A DNA stretch of 64,000 bases from Antedon bifida (taxonomy: Eukaryota; Echinodermata; Crinoidea; Comatulida; Antedonidae). The notes beneath the pieces were generated by a model that worked only from the letters and a program-made list of their open reading frames with translations, was not told the origin of the DNA and did not search any database. Positions 43,901 through 54,000 of the stretch are shown in pieces (the stretch's first letter is position 1; each line of letters starts with the position of its first letter). A program made the translations under genes and the position numbers. The stretch is from positions 17,379,001 to 17,443,000 of the forward strand of contig OY727099.1 in the NCBI GenBank assembly GCA_963402885.1, given 5' to 3'.

Positions 43901-44795
43901 GGGGAATTTCACCGCGGTAAGAAATCGGCGAAATATGGCTCATTACGGCCTAGGCCTACATTTCAATGTTATATCGTTAATGCTAGTGTAATTACGTATG
44001 GATAAAACAATATAAAACTCAATATTTTTCATCTGAAATAATATCTTAACTCGCTTAATGTAACAGCATACACACAGAAATAGTTTATTTCGATATTGAT
44101 TGTTTTGGCTTTATTTAAAAATGGTTTAGCTAGGCCTAGCCTACCTGACAGCCCTAGGCTTTATGCCTGACAAACCTAGGCCTACTTTATTTAATAAACT
44201 ATTTTTATTTATAGCTGGCATAAAGCCTAGGATGCTATGAAAAGTGTTTTTAAATATGGTCTTTTTGTATCCTATAAGCTCTATAAGCTCTAAGCTCTAT
44301 AAGATCTATGCTCTGCACAGATCTTAATACATGCATCCTCCATGTACTAGGTTGTAGTAGTTGTGTAGTATGTGGAAAATAAATTAAATTGAATCCTTTG
44401 TGTAAATTATTTATTTTTTTGCCGGCAACACATTTTTGGTCTGGGGAAAAAAAATGTCCTACCGACATACCCACTTTTGGAATTTATACCCAAAACGTGG
44501 CCAACACAATAACATTTTTTTTGCCCTAATAAGTAGGCTACACTTGTTTTATTTTAAAACTTACAGCACTACTGGTCTCTTGGATGACTGAACATCTACA
44601 TTTTTAAATCTGTTAACATGTTGTTTTTTGTAAAATTTTTTCCCAAAATCTTTATTAACTTTTATTCCTTTCAAAGCTGCCATCAATTTACTTTCTTTAG
44701 GTTCTCGATTGCCACCACCATCATGATTGCTGTTGTTGGCTTCACTACAATATCTAACAATTTTAACAACTCTGCAAAAGCTTTTTGTCCTATTC
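31673..44795 (-). CDS. MRPS31: Mitochondrial ribosomal protein mS31 (MRPS31), 5 exons placed
   Basis: Minus-strand exons, 5' to 3': 44795-44565, 43153-43034, 42616-42335, 39673-39462 (or from 39687) and 31920-31673. Phases agree at the junctions and give about 364 residues, near the usual ~390. The first exon is missing. The N-terminal part is basic with RYCSEANN, like a mitochondrial presequence end. The middle is charged and helical. The C-terminal third has the mS31 hallmark [20 protein letters not shown] and [28 protein letters not shown]. The protein is part of the animal mitochondrial small ribosomal subunit. The 7.5-kb last intron carries a plus-strand pseudogene and several transposons. 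Identification is from memory of the vertebrate protein. Confidence 0.87.
32104..32410. repeat. MITE family A copy with nested insertion
   Basis: ttaaagttgtattgtatcca, ttatccactttgacc and ctggcagccaactgg match the 22943-23296 element. Between agtaaa and aaaaatggtcaa lies an insertion (about 32262-32346) that carries cagtcgcgtgcg and catagtgagctgtagaatcgc, related to the repeat at 57426-57560. The right terminus of the MITE is lost. Confidence 0.55.
32411..32939. other. No recognisable feature
   Basis: Intron sequence without a supported gene or repeat border. Confidence 0.4.
32940..33478 (+). repeat. Copy of TTAA MITE family B
   Basis: Matches the reverse complement of 53371-53996: cattccttgtcttaaatgta, caatacactacctaagtagc, ttgccagactccgttgata and gattgatcgaaaagtgggtg. 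The left part begins cttaaagacccattccctac. The right end is truncated after aaaaaatgtagcg. Confidence 0.6.
33590..33950 (-). repeat. Helentron-like core fragment
   Basis: gtggccatacgatgacgtca, ggcataattttgacaat and gagttcgtatgacgtcattt match the cores of the elements at 38.1, 40.6-40.9 and 50.4-50.7 kb. No terminus is present. Confidence 0.55.
34022..35176 (+). pseudogene. Broken nuclease-like multicopy gene
   Basis: Three reading-frame blocks in order. 34052-~34640 has [36 protein letters not shown] and GWSGNDT. ~34640-34815 has AGSKAMQI and [12 protein letters not shown]. ~34800-35176 has [14 protein letters not shown] and a Cys-rich tail (CCNC..C..MRCSC..ACGVC..HC) and ends DSDEEEAL. At least two frameshifts join them. 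The order recalls an uncharacterised multicopy protein family in corals and other invertebrates with an XPG/PIN-like Asp pattern. The expected D-T-D-V segment reads TQDLYLQ, so a catalytic Asp may be lost. It is intronless and antisense within MRPS31. Confidence 0.5.
35521..36931. mobile_element. Possible 1.4-kb inverted-repeat element
   Basis: The left end CTGGGTAGCACTAACATTTC.. ..GCCATATGGCGAAA and the right end, read in reverse, CTGGGCTCGCACTGG.. ..GCCATGGGCGAAAA are similar with small gaps. The interior 35880-36300 is GC-rich and unlike the surroundings, with no recognisable protein. No matching target duplication was found, so the call is tentative. Confidence 0.4.
36985..38760 (+). repeat. 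Helentron-like core, interrupted by hAT element
   Basis: 36985-37100 matches 50935-51005 (ggaggtgcacaacttcacg type). 37950-38760 carries gtgaaaataagtgaccaaag, gcataattttgacgaatttt and gtgcgcaccgtgggaattttt, also seen at 39.4, 40.5 and 50.7 kb. Neither terminus is present. The hAT-type element at 37126-37941 splits it. Confidence 0.6.
37126..37941. mobile_element. 816-bp hAT-type nonautonomous element
   Basis: Perfect 30-bp terminal inverted repeats starting CAGAGCCATATATATAAAG (37126-37155, 37912-37941) are flanked by an exact 8-bp duplication GTATACAC (37118-37125, 37942-37949). The CAGAG start and 8-bp duplication are hallmarks of hAT elements. There is no transposase frame inside. Confidence 0.85.
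38765..39236 (-). mobile_element. LINE fragment (RT palm), minus strand
   Basis: The minus-strand frame has [19 protein letters not shown] and [13 protein letters not shown] (RT motifs B and C). After a frameshift near 39020 it continues [12 protein letters not shown]. Both ends are cut by Helentron-like sequence. It lies in the last intron of MRPS31, on the same strand as the gene. Confidence 0.75.
39237..39459 (-). mobile_element. 3'-end fragment of Helentron-like element at a splice donor
   Basis: On the minus strand it ends GCGGATAACCTAACTCG, then GTGACGAGTTCAAATCTAGTT, the 3' subterminal repeat, hairpin and CTAG terminus seen at 41.6 and 49.6 kb. The other border lies at the MRPS31 exon ending at 39462: the shared sequence caaaagcgtcaataactttg starts about four bases into the intron. 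Confidence 0.65.
39462..39673 (-). CDS. MRPS31: MRPS31, internal exon with EEGKLWQYP motif
   Basis: Encodes [16 protein letters not shown].. [16 protein letters not shown].. and [18 protein letters not shown], ending NNEQ plus one base at donor GTATCA. The 3' border is firm. The 5' border may be 39673 (phase 2, joins the donor at 42335) or 39687 after the better tract ttttttcaatatgcag (phase 0, joins the alternative donor at 42409). Confidence 0.75.
40026..41623 (+). mobile_element. Helentron-like nonautonomous element, copy 1
   Basis: The 5' end TTAGTTATCCGC (40027-40038) is matched by the inverted GCGGATAACTAA near the 3' end (41583-41594). Next come a perfect 9-bp hairpin AACTCGTCA/TGACGAGTT (41593-41613) and the terminal CTAG (41620-41623). 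Subterminal inverted repeats, a 3' stem-loop and CTAG fit Helentron-associated (DINE-1-like) elements. The interior has GC-rich gcgcgcacgcgc-type runs and no Rep/helicase frame. A second full copy lies reversed at 49625-51119. Confidence 0.7.
40029..40060. repeat. 32-bp perfect palindrome at element 5' end
   Basis: AGTTATCCGCTTGGTA is followed by its exact complement. In the 49.6-51.1-kb copy only one arm is present, so copy 1 gained an inverted duplicate of its own terminus. Confidence 0.85.
41624..42330. other. MRPS31 intron, nothing recognised
   Basis: No repeat border or other gene supported. Confidence 0.45.
42335..42616 (-). CDS. MRPS31: MRPS31, internal exon (central charged region)
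   Basis: After acceptor ttttaacag it encodes [20 protein letters not shown].. to ..MPYKRQR and ends at donor GTAGGT (42334 down) in phase 2. A second possible donor, CAG/GTAGAC with the exon ending at 42409, would give phase 0. Which one is used decides the start of the next exon. Confidence 0.75.
42760..42940. repeat. Fragment of MITE family A
   Basis: acctgaaaaaattgt, ttggctgacagcaaacagg and cctattcaaagtctgatttt match the family at 22.9 kb. Both ends are lost. It lies in an MRPS31 intron. Confidence 0.55.
43034..43153 (-). CDS. MRPS31: MRPS31, internal exon (40 codons)
   Basis: Completes the split Leu codon and encodes [20 protein letters not shown] to AAKQISE, an acidic helix. Acceptor gatttag and donor GTTTGT (weak at +3) bound 120 bases. 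Confidence 0.78.
43200..44560. other. MRPS31 intron with a 15-bp inverted repeat
   Basis: 44153-44167 (cctaggctttatgcc) pairs perfectly with 44217-44231 across a 49-base loop. Four TAGGCCTA palindromes occur at 43801-44184. A short tandem of 'ctctataag' lies at 44278-44310. No exon was recognised. Confidence 0.5.
44565..44795 (-). CDS. MRPS31: MRPS31, first coding exon found
   Basis: Acceptor tatatgcag, then G/AAT/AGG.. encoding [18 protein letters not shown].. and [13 protein letters not shown], ending ..SSKRPVV at donor GTAAGT (44564 down). It begins with one base of a split codon, so an upstream exon ending in phase 2 must exist. The 231-base length fits phases 2 in and 2 out. Confidence 0.75.
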
Positions 44796-45165
44796 CTGCA
44801 TATAAGAATTAAAAAGAAAAAAGAATTACTTTAAACGATTTCAAGTGACCAAAAGGGCTAGCTGGTCTTTAATTTCAAAAAAGCAGAAGCAGTAGCAACC
44901 GGCCATATTGATTTATTTTCAGTCACATTCAACAGCAGGAGACCCGCCACTATATAGAACGGATTAAAAATATAATTAATACTGTACAGGTAAATAAACA
45001 ATATAGGCCTAAAATATTTTAAAAACTTTTAAACAATATCAAACAGGTAAACATCAAAATAGTGGTCAATGGAAATATAATCAATTTTGAAAACTAGGTC
45101 TACAAGGCTAGCCACGACAAGTAAGAAAGGATGAACTTGAACTTTATTATCATAATTTATTATAT
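44796..45165 (-). other. Expected area of MRPS31 exon 1 / promoter
   Basis: On the minus strand a TATATAG (about 44956-44950) lies 45 bases before ATGGCCGG (44906 down). That ATG opens 21 codons but offers no donor in phase 2, which the next exon needs. So the true first exon is not settled and may lie beyond the LINE relic at 45.2-45.5 kb. Confidence 0.3.
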
Positions 45166-45169
45166 AAAT

Positions 45170-45523
45170 AAATTGAATTAAGTCTCTGATTTTCATTCTT
45201 TAATTTATGGAAATGTTGCTTGCTCAGCCAGGTTCGTTGATCTTGATCCAAGAGCCGCGTACTCGACTACTGGCCAAACAATACTAGTATAATATGGAGC
45301 AAATAATTAAAATCTAAGTCTGCTTTATGTATTTGTCAAAGAAAAAATAATCTGTTTGCCTTTTTAAACATATGGTCAATTGACAGGTCCATGAGAGGTT
45401 ATTAGAAATCATGACTCCTAATAATTTAGTTTTATTTACACATTCGATCGGCTTATTATTTAAACATATCGTATATTTTATATATGTATAAGACGCACCC
45501 CTAACTGAGAGTAAAATATCCAT
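45170..45523 (-). mobile_element. LINE fragment (RT thumb/C-terminus), minus strand
   Basis: The minus strand reads NNKPIECVNKTKLLGVMISN and, after stops, a damaged WPVVEYAALGSRSTNLAEQ. This matches the region after YADD in jockey/CR1 LINEs. It carries frameshifts and has lost its 5' part. Confidence 0.6.
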
Positions 45524-46690
45524 ATTTTTTATATCACCGATGTATAAGACGCACTTTATATTTCATCAAAACAATGTTTTTTTTTAAATTTTAAGAAGGC
45601 GCACGACTTTACAGACAATCGTATTCGATTAGTATCTATGTATCCGAGACATGTGTACGCTAGGTCCCAAACCAACCCGTACCAATGCCAACTCGTACCC
45701 AACTTGTCTAACTCGTACCCAATAATTGGTCAACTCATACCCACTTTGGCTAACCCGTAACCATGCAAACTTGTTTGTTTAGAAAATTAATTAATTCCTC
45801 TATAACAGCTACGTGTTTTTGCTGACCGGGATTTCTCTTTTATTAAAAAAAAATGTATTAGTTGTCAAATAGACAACGCAACAACAAATAGAACTGACTC
45901 CATTTTTATTACCACGATTAAACAGCGCGCACATCATTGACGCAGTATTTTCTACACTGGTAAACACTTTTTTTAGGCCATTATTCTGAAAATAAATTAA
46001 TTATAAAAATATCCTTTTGAGTGAATATTTATTTAAAAGGATATTTTTATAATTAATTAGGTCACACCATTTTTTTAAACATCATATTATCTCCTTTCTT
46101 TTCACATTTTTTGAAAGAGCTTACAAAATTAAGATCATAGCCATTTAAATCATAAAAATCGGCCAATGTGTTCTCAAGTTATTTCAATAGTGAATGGCCA
46201 TTTTCAGCACAATTCTGTTAAAAAATTGCGAATTCAATAAGACGGAGAATTTAAAATGATGCTATGTACAAAAATGAGTTCCAACATTCCATTTTCATTT
46301 AACTCTGCTGCATTTATTAACATGAAGGCATTCAAATAATAATAAGGATGATAGTTTTCAATTTTATTAAATAAAAGTCATCAAAAATGGCGAAAATGAC
46401 GGACCGTCGAAAAACTCTGCATTGTAGTAAAGTAAAAGTCCACCTAATAATATATATATATATTTCTGGGGTGCTCTTTTCATTTATGCATTAAAAAAAG
46501 GCCCATGCTATTTAGAAATACCATAAACTGAGAACAATTTAAATTGCATGTCATTATTTATTATTATTTTACACCAAAGTATTTTTATTTTATGTTCCTT
46601 TCTATCTATCTCTGAAGTCAAATTAACCAAGCTAGACTGGAAATACAGATTTATATATTTATATAATGCCTCTGGTATTTAAGGGTTAAC
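45524..46690. other. Unassigned; hairpin and short repeats
   Basis: 45995-46018 and 46035-46058 form a perfect 24-bp inverted repeat with a 16-base loop. The phrase atgtataagacgcac occurs at 45484 and 45540. A degenerate tandem of 'aactcgtaccca' lies at 45680-45760. Confidence 0.5.
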
Positions 46691-46707
46691 TATATATTTG
46701 TTATTAT

Positions 46708-46873
46708 ACAAATAATGAATGTTTATGAGTGTAATGGTACAAATAATGGCATGAGGTGAATGATGGAAGGTTATATATCAAGGAGGCAAAGCCTAGTTGA
46801 TATTTAACCTTTCATCATTCACCAAATGCCATTATTTGTACCATTACACAAATCTAAAACATTCATTATTTGT
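46708..46873. mobile_element. 166-base hairpin MITE
   Basis: Arms 46708-46783 and ~46797-46873 (acaaataatgaatgttt, gtaatggtacaaataatggc) pair almost throughout. The apex is ggaggcaaagcctag. It is non-coding. The stem is long enough to resemble a small-RNA precursor, but MITE origin is the simpler reading. Confidence 0.65.
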
Positions 46874-47786
46874 TTTATATAGCATCAAAATAGTTTCCTG
46901 TCATTTGAATCAAATAAAAGGTAGTAGTCCAGGAAAAAAAGGGGGTAACCCAAAACAAATTGCAATAGTTTTCAAACCTTTTTATCTGATTCAGTACCTA
47001 GTAGGACACTTTCTTTTCAAAATCTACCAAAATCGGATTAGTGGAACATATAATTTAGGGGTCATTGGAGGTCAAATATGTCAAATTTGGTATTAATTAT
47101 TTTTTTAGATATAATTATGACTCATGGTATAACATATTTTATCAAATGAAGTATCATACAATAGCTATTTCAATTATCTATCTAATGATAGCAAACTTAA
47201 TATGTGCACACATGGTATAGTTTTTGGGTAAAAATTTGTTTACATTTTCGATAAACATTGGGTTGTTGGAATCTACCTAAAAACATTGGGCAAAATAACA
47301 TTTTTCAATAATTATATTATAATTACAGGCATTTAAATAGAAACAATAAAAATTTGAGGTCAAACAGAGAAAATTTGGTATTAATCACTTTTTAGAACTT
47401 ACGACTGATGTAACATATTTTTATCAAATAAAGTATCATATAATAGCAATTCTAATTATCTATCTAATGATACCAAACATGATATGTTTACATGCAAAAA
47501 AGTTTTTGGGTTATTCTTAATAAAGGTATCTATTTGTTTAGGTTTATCGAAAACTGAGACCACCCTACAGAAAATAAATATTGAGAAATGTTGGTGGGGT
47601 CAGTTTAGTCTTTTCAAGAAACCTTGATAACATAACCACCCTATTACAGTATATAACTAAATATTGATAAGTTTCAGTGACGACACTCGTTTTTTAAAAA
47701 TCTCGAAAACATGAGGCTCCACCTAGTTAACACAATGTTGAGAATTGTTAGTTAAAGGTCCCCATTTCAATTCAAGATTTTATATA
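46874..47786 (+). repeat. ~290-bp tandem duplication
   Basis: 47073-47235 and 47363-47515 are related (tttggtattaat, aagtatcatacaatagc, attatctatctaatgat). The flanks carry further Tgacc/ggtcaa phrases. No coding. Confidence 0.55.
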
Positions 47787-47792
47787 ACAAGG

Positions 47793-47862
47793 CCAACAGC
47801 CATTAAGTCGCGTGCTACAATGCATAGTGATACCGGACCGACAGACAGACAGATATATTTTT
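47793..47862 (+). repeat. 'aagtcgcgtgctac' repeat, truncated
   Basis: caaggccaacagccattaag to ccggaccgacagacagacag is nearly identical to 57430-57500. It ends in a GACA microsatellite. Confidence 0.7.
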
Positions 47863-48300
47863 TTAATTTACACGTGCGTAGCCTGTCACTTTTGACGTGC
47901 TCGTATAACGTAATTTCGAGTTAAGTAAGTCAAGAAAACAGAAATCGGGCAAAAAGAGTGCGCAATAACATTTAACGCGCAGTGCGTGCGCAAAAATTTG
48001 CGCAGTCATGGCAATTTTGTAAATGCTTAAAATTGCCTAAAACGTACTCTTATTTCATCGAAAATAAATTTTGAAAATTTTAAGCGCGCGTACGCATGCG
48101 TTACATGCGCTACGCACGTAATTGTATTGCCTTATGATGATTTATGCCCTGAAATTTATGAGTACCAAATTTTATTTAATTATGATTCATGGTTGTGAAG
48201 ATATGATTACAAACGTGATTTCGTTAAATCGTGCGTAGACCGCGTAATTTTTTATTGCGCACCGTGAAAACATAACCACATCGATTCCTGGCCATAAGGA
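47863..48300 (-). repeat. GCGC-rich Helentron-like relic
   Basis: cgtgcgtagcctgtcac, gacgtgctcgtataacg, gcgcgcgtacgcatgcg and related phrases recall the element cores at 38.3 and 40.4 kb, strongly diverged. Confidence 0.45.
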
Positions 48301-49020
48301 ATATTCTGTGAAAAATTGACTTAGCTAGATTAAACTGATATCAAGATAAGTTCAGTACAAACAATCTTGTACAGACATTCTTACACAAACAGCATATTTT
48401 ATTGGAAAGATAATAATATCTATCCAATAAAATATGAATTTTGTGTATTAAGATAGCTAGATAGCTTTTATTAAACCAAAAAGATGGACTTTTAGCTCAA
48501 AATTAAAATATTTTTTGGTGTGTATCATAATAACCTCAACAAAAATATCAAGCTATTGGAATATTTTTCTCAATTTTTTTCTGAGAAACTGACCTAGTAT
48601 GTTATAAATGTGGTATGTAAATTACTGGTTACTGTAAAAAACAAAGTTATACCCTGTTAAGTTATAGAAACCACATAAAAATGTGGCATTTTGAAGGAAA
48701 ATATGAAGATTGAGGGCGCTGTTCATACAAGTAAAATTACACTTTTTTGCCTGTATTTAATTAAGTCTTAGCCATAATAATTTGAAAATGGTCTTATTTG
48801 ATAGATAATTAAATTTTCTTTATATCAAAAAAATAAAACTTTATATTAAATACACTTAATTCTGATAAATTCATGTGAAGTGCTTAAAATCAGTAAATAT
48901 AACACATTTTAATATTATAACAAATGCTAGTGATGTTAATAAATTACAAAGTTAGTGATCATAAATAGAATTCTTTTACATTTCTATAAAATGTTGTTAT
49001 ATACAACATATAAATGTAAA
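48301..49020. other. No recognisable feature
   Basis: AT-rich; nothing supported. Confidence 0.45.
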
Positions 49021-49470
49021 TTTTTCGAACAATTTCACAAAAAAAAACCCTTTACGGCCAATAGTTTTTGAGATTTTAGGAATGTGTAGTACCAGTACAG
49101 GTCAAAGGTCAATAAAAATATTTTGGGTCATTTTCTTGAAAAAGTTCTTATTAGACTGAATAGAAACATATACCTTCAGATTAATTTGAGCCCTATTTAA
49201 AGTTTGTCCAACTGTTAGTTACGGAGTTATATGATATGTAGGTCAAAGGTCAAAAATGCCAAAAATCATACTTCCAGCCATTTTTGGACAAACTTTTCCA
49301 TTAGAACGAATATTAATATGCATCTCCCAAATAATTTGACACTAAAATTATTTCATTTAATCTAAGCGTTGCAAAGATATGACCATTTTGTTTTCAATGG
49401 GTCAAAACATTCAAATTGAGGTCAGAGGTCAAAGATAAATTTTAGAAATTTGACAACATGGGTTTTTATA
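49021..49470 (+). repeat. DR1-bearing tandem repeat
   Basis: Three units ~140-170 bases long carry AGGTCAAAGGTCA at 49099-49111 and 49240-49252, and the one-base variant AGGTCAGAGGTCA at 49419-49431. Related to 1-650. Confidence 0.7.
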
Positions 49471-49624
49471 ACCAGCATGATTCAAATATTCATAAAACAC
49501 AATGTTTACACTTTCCCCATAATCTGCACACGAAAATACATAGGGATCTGGACCATCTAGAACACACTTAAAAAAATGTTAATGGCGTCTTTGCCTTCAA
49601 TAAATCTTGATATAATAATAACAA

Positions 49625-51119
49625 CTAGACATGAAACTCGTCACTTTGAAGAGTTAGTTATCCGCACGACAGACGCCACGTGCACGTCATACGTCATTGC
49701 TATGTTAAAAACTATAATAAGAGGTGGTCTTGTATTTTCGACTTGTATTATAATTATACAGTATACTGTGTATACAAGGAGACATTAATTCTACATGATA
49801 CAGAGGGCGGCAAACAACAATTTGCTCACATCAGAGCCTATGCTGGTGTACATTGTACTACTGTATATTTATTATGACATATTAACTAAATTATGGGACC
49901 TGCCTTTAATTCAAATATTTAACATGATGACGTCATCAAAATAAAACACAAAGATAGCAATTTCTGAAGAAAATTATCTCAGCAACAACATATTAATGTG
50001 TAGAAGAAATTTGAATACGTAAAATGTAGGTGCGCGCACATTTAAATGTGATGAACTCTGATGCAGACGATGAAAATTTGACCTTTTTAATTAAACTTGT
50101 CATGTGATCACAACATCCGATTGGCGAAAAGTTCACATGATTTCGTATCTACAATCCAATAGCTTCCAGAAAACGTTTTAATCATGATTATCACATTTTA
50201 TTCTTACGAGCTATTACAGATTAAAATTTACTGTAAAGATGAAATTAATGACCCACGTAATTAAAATTTATAGGAATGATGACGTCATAAAAATTAAAAT
50301 ATTTTTATCTCATGCTAAAGAAAGTTGATTGACCTAGACAATATATAAATGTAGGAGAAAAAGGAATACAGATAAGCGTGATGCGCTCCATTGAATGTGA
50401 TAATGAAAGAGACAAAAATCCTATATTTTACATTCGTGTGGCCATACGATGACGTCATAATGTTTTTTTAGCCTTACCGATGCATGATCCGATATCTACA
50501 ACTCATCAACTTCTAGATTTTGTAATAAAAATAAACGGTTCACGGTTTACTTTAGAAACTATGACTGTTTAAAAAAATACATTATTTTAACGATTTTTTA
50601 AGCTTTTTCATAAAAAACGCGCACGAATTGTCTAATTCAACGTGTTCGTATGGCGTTATTTAAACTGGAAAAGGTCTAAATTGTTTTCAAAATTACTAGG
50701 AAAGGCTTGAAAAATATAATATTAACGATACGTGCGCACAGCGCGCATAAGAAATTGCATGCCCGTGGGAATTTTTGACATGCTCAAAATGACAAGAAAC
50801 GCGTAATAAGTTGATTAGAAATTAATTTTGCGCATTTTGAAATTTTAAATGCGCATGCGCGCGTAACTTCTTGTGAAACATGCCATTTTTAATCCGTAGA
50901 AAGTCACGTTGCGCAACTATGACGTCATTCAAAAATAGGAGGTGCACAACTTCACGTAAATGCCCATATGTTGTCAAAGTTATGAAATGTTATGTTTACA
51001 CATTTTAGAGAAACGCAACTCACAAAAAGGAAGGAAGGAAAGAAGAATAATACAGAAAAAAAATATTGAAAAATATTGATCCAATACAATAATAACAAGG
51101 ACCAAGCGGATAACTAATA
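49625..51119 (-). mobile_element. Helentron-like nonautonomous element, copy 2
   Basis: Reverse orientation of 40026-41623. The 3' end CTAG (49625-49628) is followed by a hairpin with one mismatch (aactcgtca.. tgaagagtt) and gagttagttatccgc. The 5' end is ccaagcggataactaa (51102-51117) without the extra palindromic arm. The interior is collinear with copy 1 (gccatacgatgacgtcat, atgcgcgcgtaac). Confidence 0.7.
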
Positions 51120-51556
51120 AAAAATTTGTTTAATCACGGTAACACTTGTTCACCTCAATGGTGTTTTTCGACAAGGCCGTAAGACATTATACACTATTTA
51201 GCAATTAAACAATTACCAACAAGAGTTTATCTTGACAATGACAATGACAATGGAACTTAATACTAAAGATATTAATTAAATTATTAATAAGGATTTAACC
51301 AAAAACTGAAAATCTTAATTTACACATCTACATTAATATTAAATTACAGTATTAAACAAATTAGAATTTTAAAATTTGTAAAATCCAAATCGTACAAAAG
51401 AGTGAACACCAAGATTAACATTAAGAAATAGGCTAGTCAATCTAGCATTTTGAGTGAAACAAATTGCAAACAGAGATTTTTTTTTTTAAATGGTTACATA
51501 TGATAAGGTGATTATTTTTTGAGCATCACACCTCTGACACTCATCCCGAAGGTATG
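51120..51556. other. No recognisable feature
   Basis: AT-rich; nothing supported before the LINE tail. Confidence 0.45.
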
Positions 51557-53366
51557 CAAATTATTATTATTATTATTATTTATTGCCAAAAACCAGTTAC
51601 AAACAAACAAAAACACAGAAACTAAGGGAGTAGGCAGGAACCTAAAAGTGAACCTAATCACTATAACAAGAGTTCAGGTTCCGTACTCCCAAAGTAACAA
51701 CAATGATATAAAATAAACTATATAAAAATATTTAAAAAACAAATAGACGAATCAACAGTGTCAATATAAAATAAACGGATAAAATACATAATAGTCGATT
51801 CAACAAAGTCAATATAAAACATGTGATTTAAGTGAATTTAAAAATGTTGGAAAACTGTCTAAAATTAAAGAATTTTTAATCATTTCCGGTAATTCTTCCC
51901 ACAACCTAGGGAATATGTTAATAGCGGAATGATGAAGACAATTGGTTCGAGCATAGTGATGAATGAACTTAAGTGTATCAAGGTGACGGCCATTAACAAC
52001 TATAGATTGACGAACACTACTACAATCAACCGTTCCAATAAGTGATTTACAAACAAAGGATAACAGAAGATAATTTCTTCGATTAGATAGTGTAGGCCAA
52101 TTTAGCTTAGTGAGACGTTCCTCGTATTCCATTTCACCTCTTGTTTGTTTAAGGACAAGCCTAGTAGCCCTTCGCTGGACTGCCTCGATACGTTCTGTAA
52201 GTTTTTTGGTTCGAGGCAACCACGCTGGGACACCATATTCAAGGATGGGGACAATGAGAGCTTTATAGAGTGAGAAAATAGCTGAAGGGGATGATCCTCC
52301 TGCAATACTAGTAATAAAACCCAACATTCGATTTGAACGAGAAATAATTAAGTTTACATGGTCATCCCAAGTAAGTTCACTATTAATCGTGACCCCCAGA
52401 TGACAATGACTAGATACGGATTTAATAAGCAAGTCATTTATACGATAAACAGGTCTATACTCTTTCCTTGATCTTGTAATGTGGAGAACCTTGGTTTTAT
52501 TTAAGTTAAGCTCCATTTCATTTAGATCACACCAAGAGGAAAGCCTGATCAGATCGCACTGAAGAACAACTTCATCGTAAATAACAGTAAATATATTTCT
52601 ATAAATTATCATGTCATCGGCAAACAATGCACATGGAGAAATAATAGATGAGGGAAGGTCATTTATAAATAAGTTAAAAATAAGGGGTCCAAGTACGCTG
52701 CCCTGTGGTATGCCAGAGGTAACTGGGGATGATGGGCTAATGGATCCTTGATACAAGACTCTTTGGGAACGTCCCAATAGAAATGACTTGATCCATTTCC
52801 AGACATTGCCTCTGATATTAAAGTGACTAGCCAGCTTATTTAAAATAATATGGTGAGGCAGTTTATCAAACGCTTTGGCGTAGTCGAGAAAGATAACATC
52901 AATTCTGGGGGCTTTAGTTTTATCTAGCGAAGATGCCCAGGAATGAGTTAGGTTGGTAAGTTGGGTAACACAGGAACGGGAGGGGAAAAAACCGTGCTGG
53001 ACTTCAGTAATTGGACAATTATAAGCAGATATACTTGAAAACAGTATTTTTTCAAGCAGTTTCGAACAAATAGGGGTAAGGGATATTGGTCTGTAATTAC
53101 AAATTGCATTTTTATCACCAGATTTAAATATAGGAGTGATATGGGACATTTTCCACTTAGCGGGGATTTCCCCCATACGCAGGGACAAGTTAAACAAATT
53201 AAATAATGGTGGAGCAATAAATTCGGAAGCAGATTTCAATATGTATGGATGCACGGAATCAGGACCTGGAGATTTATTAGATGAAAGTCCATTAATCACC
53301 TTCTCAACATTGTAGACGTTAAAGTTAAGTTGAGAAAGTTCAGGGATTGGGACATTACAAATTAGC
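51557..53366 (-). mobile_element. 5'-truncated LINE with open RT frame (~1.8 kb)
   Basis: A single minus-strand frame of about 515 codons (stop near 51809) covers a whole reverse transcriptase domain. It has [39 protein letters not shown] and LFADDMIIY (FADD instead of YADD). A thumb and C-terminus follow, with LEYGVPAW and EAVQRRATRLV. The 3' tail is an AAT array (51558-51582 on the plus strand). The endonuclease part is absent: the 5' end meets a TTAA-flanked MITE at 53367. Jockey/CR1-superfamily by pattern. No stop codons suggests youth. Confidence 0.85.
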
Positions 53367-54000
53367 TTAAAGCCCCCTTCCCTACGTTTTTTAGATCTAA
53401 TTTAAGATCACAAACTATATTTAATGTAAAAATAATACTATATGGTCCTATTGCGATAACTTTTTTCGTCTTTAAACGGTTAAAAATGTGAAAAATAAGT
53501 CGATTCTAATAATTATAGCGGCCCGCTATAAATCCCAAAATGCATTGCTCGCGGATTGATATTTTTGTTTTTCACCTGTAATTCGCCCACTTTTCGATCG
53601 ATCGTGAGGCCAAAACAAATGGAAGACTCCTAACTTTTCAGCGAAAATACCGGGTTTTCCCCAATTTGTATCAACGGAGTCTGGCAAAAATAGAAAGACA
53701 ATTAATGCAGCAACTATACAACGTCAGGCTATGTATATAGCTAGCGTAAGATGTTCGTACGTTACCGATGTTTACCAGCTAGGCCTGCAAAACTAAGCCT
53801 AGCTAGGCTAGGCCTAAGACCGTCCACGAGAGGTCGATCGCCGCGAGCTACTTAGGTAGTGCATTGTTTCTCACTTTTTATCATAATTTACCATAAAACG
53901 TACATTTAAGACAAGGAATGACATGGTTTAATGTTTTTAAAGTGATATATATGTATTATTTTCCAAAAAATGTCCAAAATTGCAGGGAAGGGAGCTTTAA
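53367..54000. mobile_element. TTAA-flanked MITE, family B
   Basis: TTAA at 53367-53370 and 53997-54000 encloses ends AGCCCCCTTCCCT and, reversed, AGCTCCCTTCCCT. About 626 bases long and non-coding. A truncated copy lies at 32940-33478. The TTAA target fits piggyBac-like MITEs. Confidence 0.7.

Noticed and set aside
44881-44906. ATG at 44904-44906 (minus strand) as the MRPS31 start
   Set aside because: A TATA-like site is well placed, but no GT donor in the required phase occurs before the frame stops, so I left exon 1 open.
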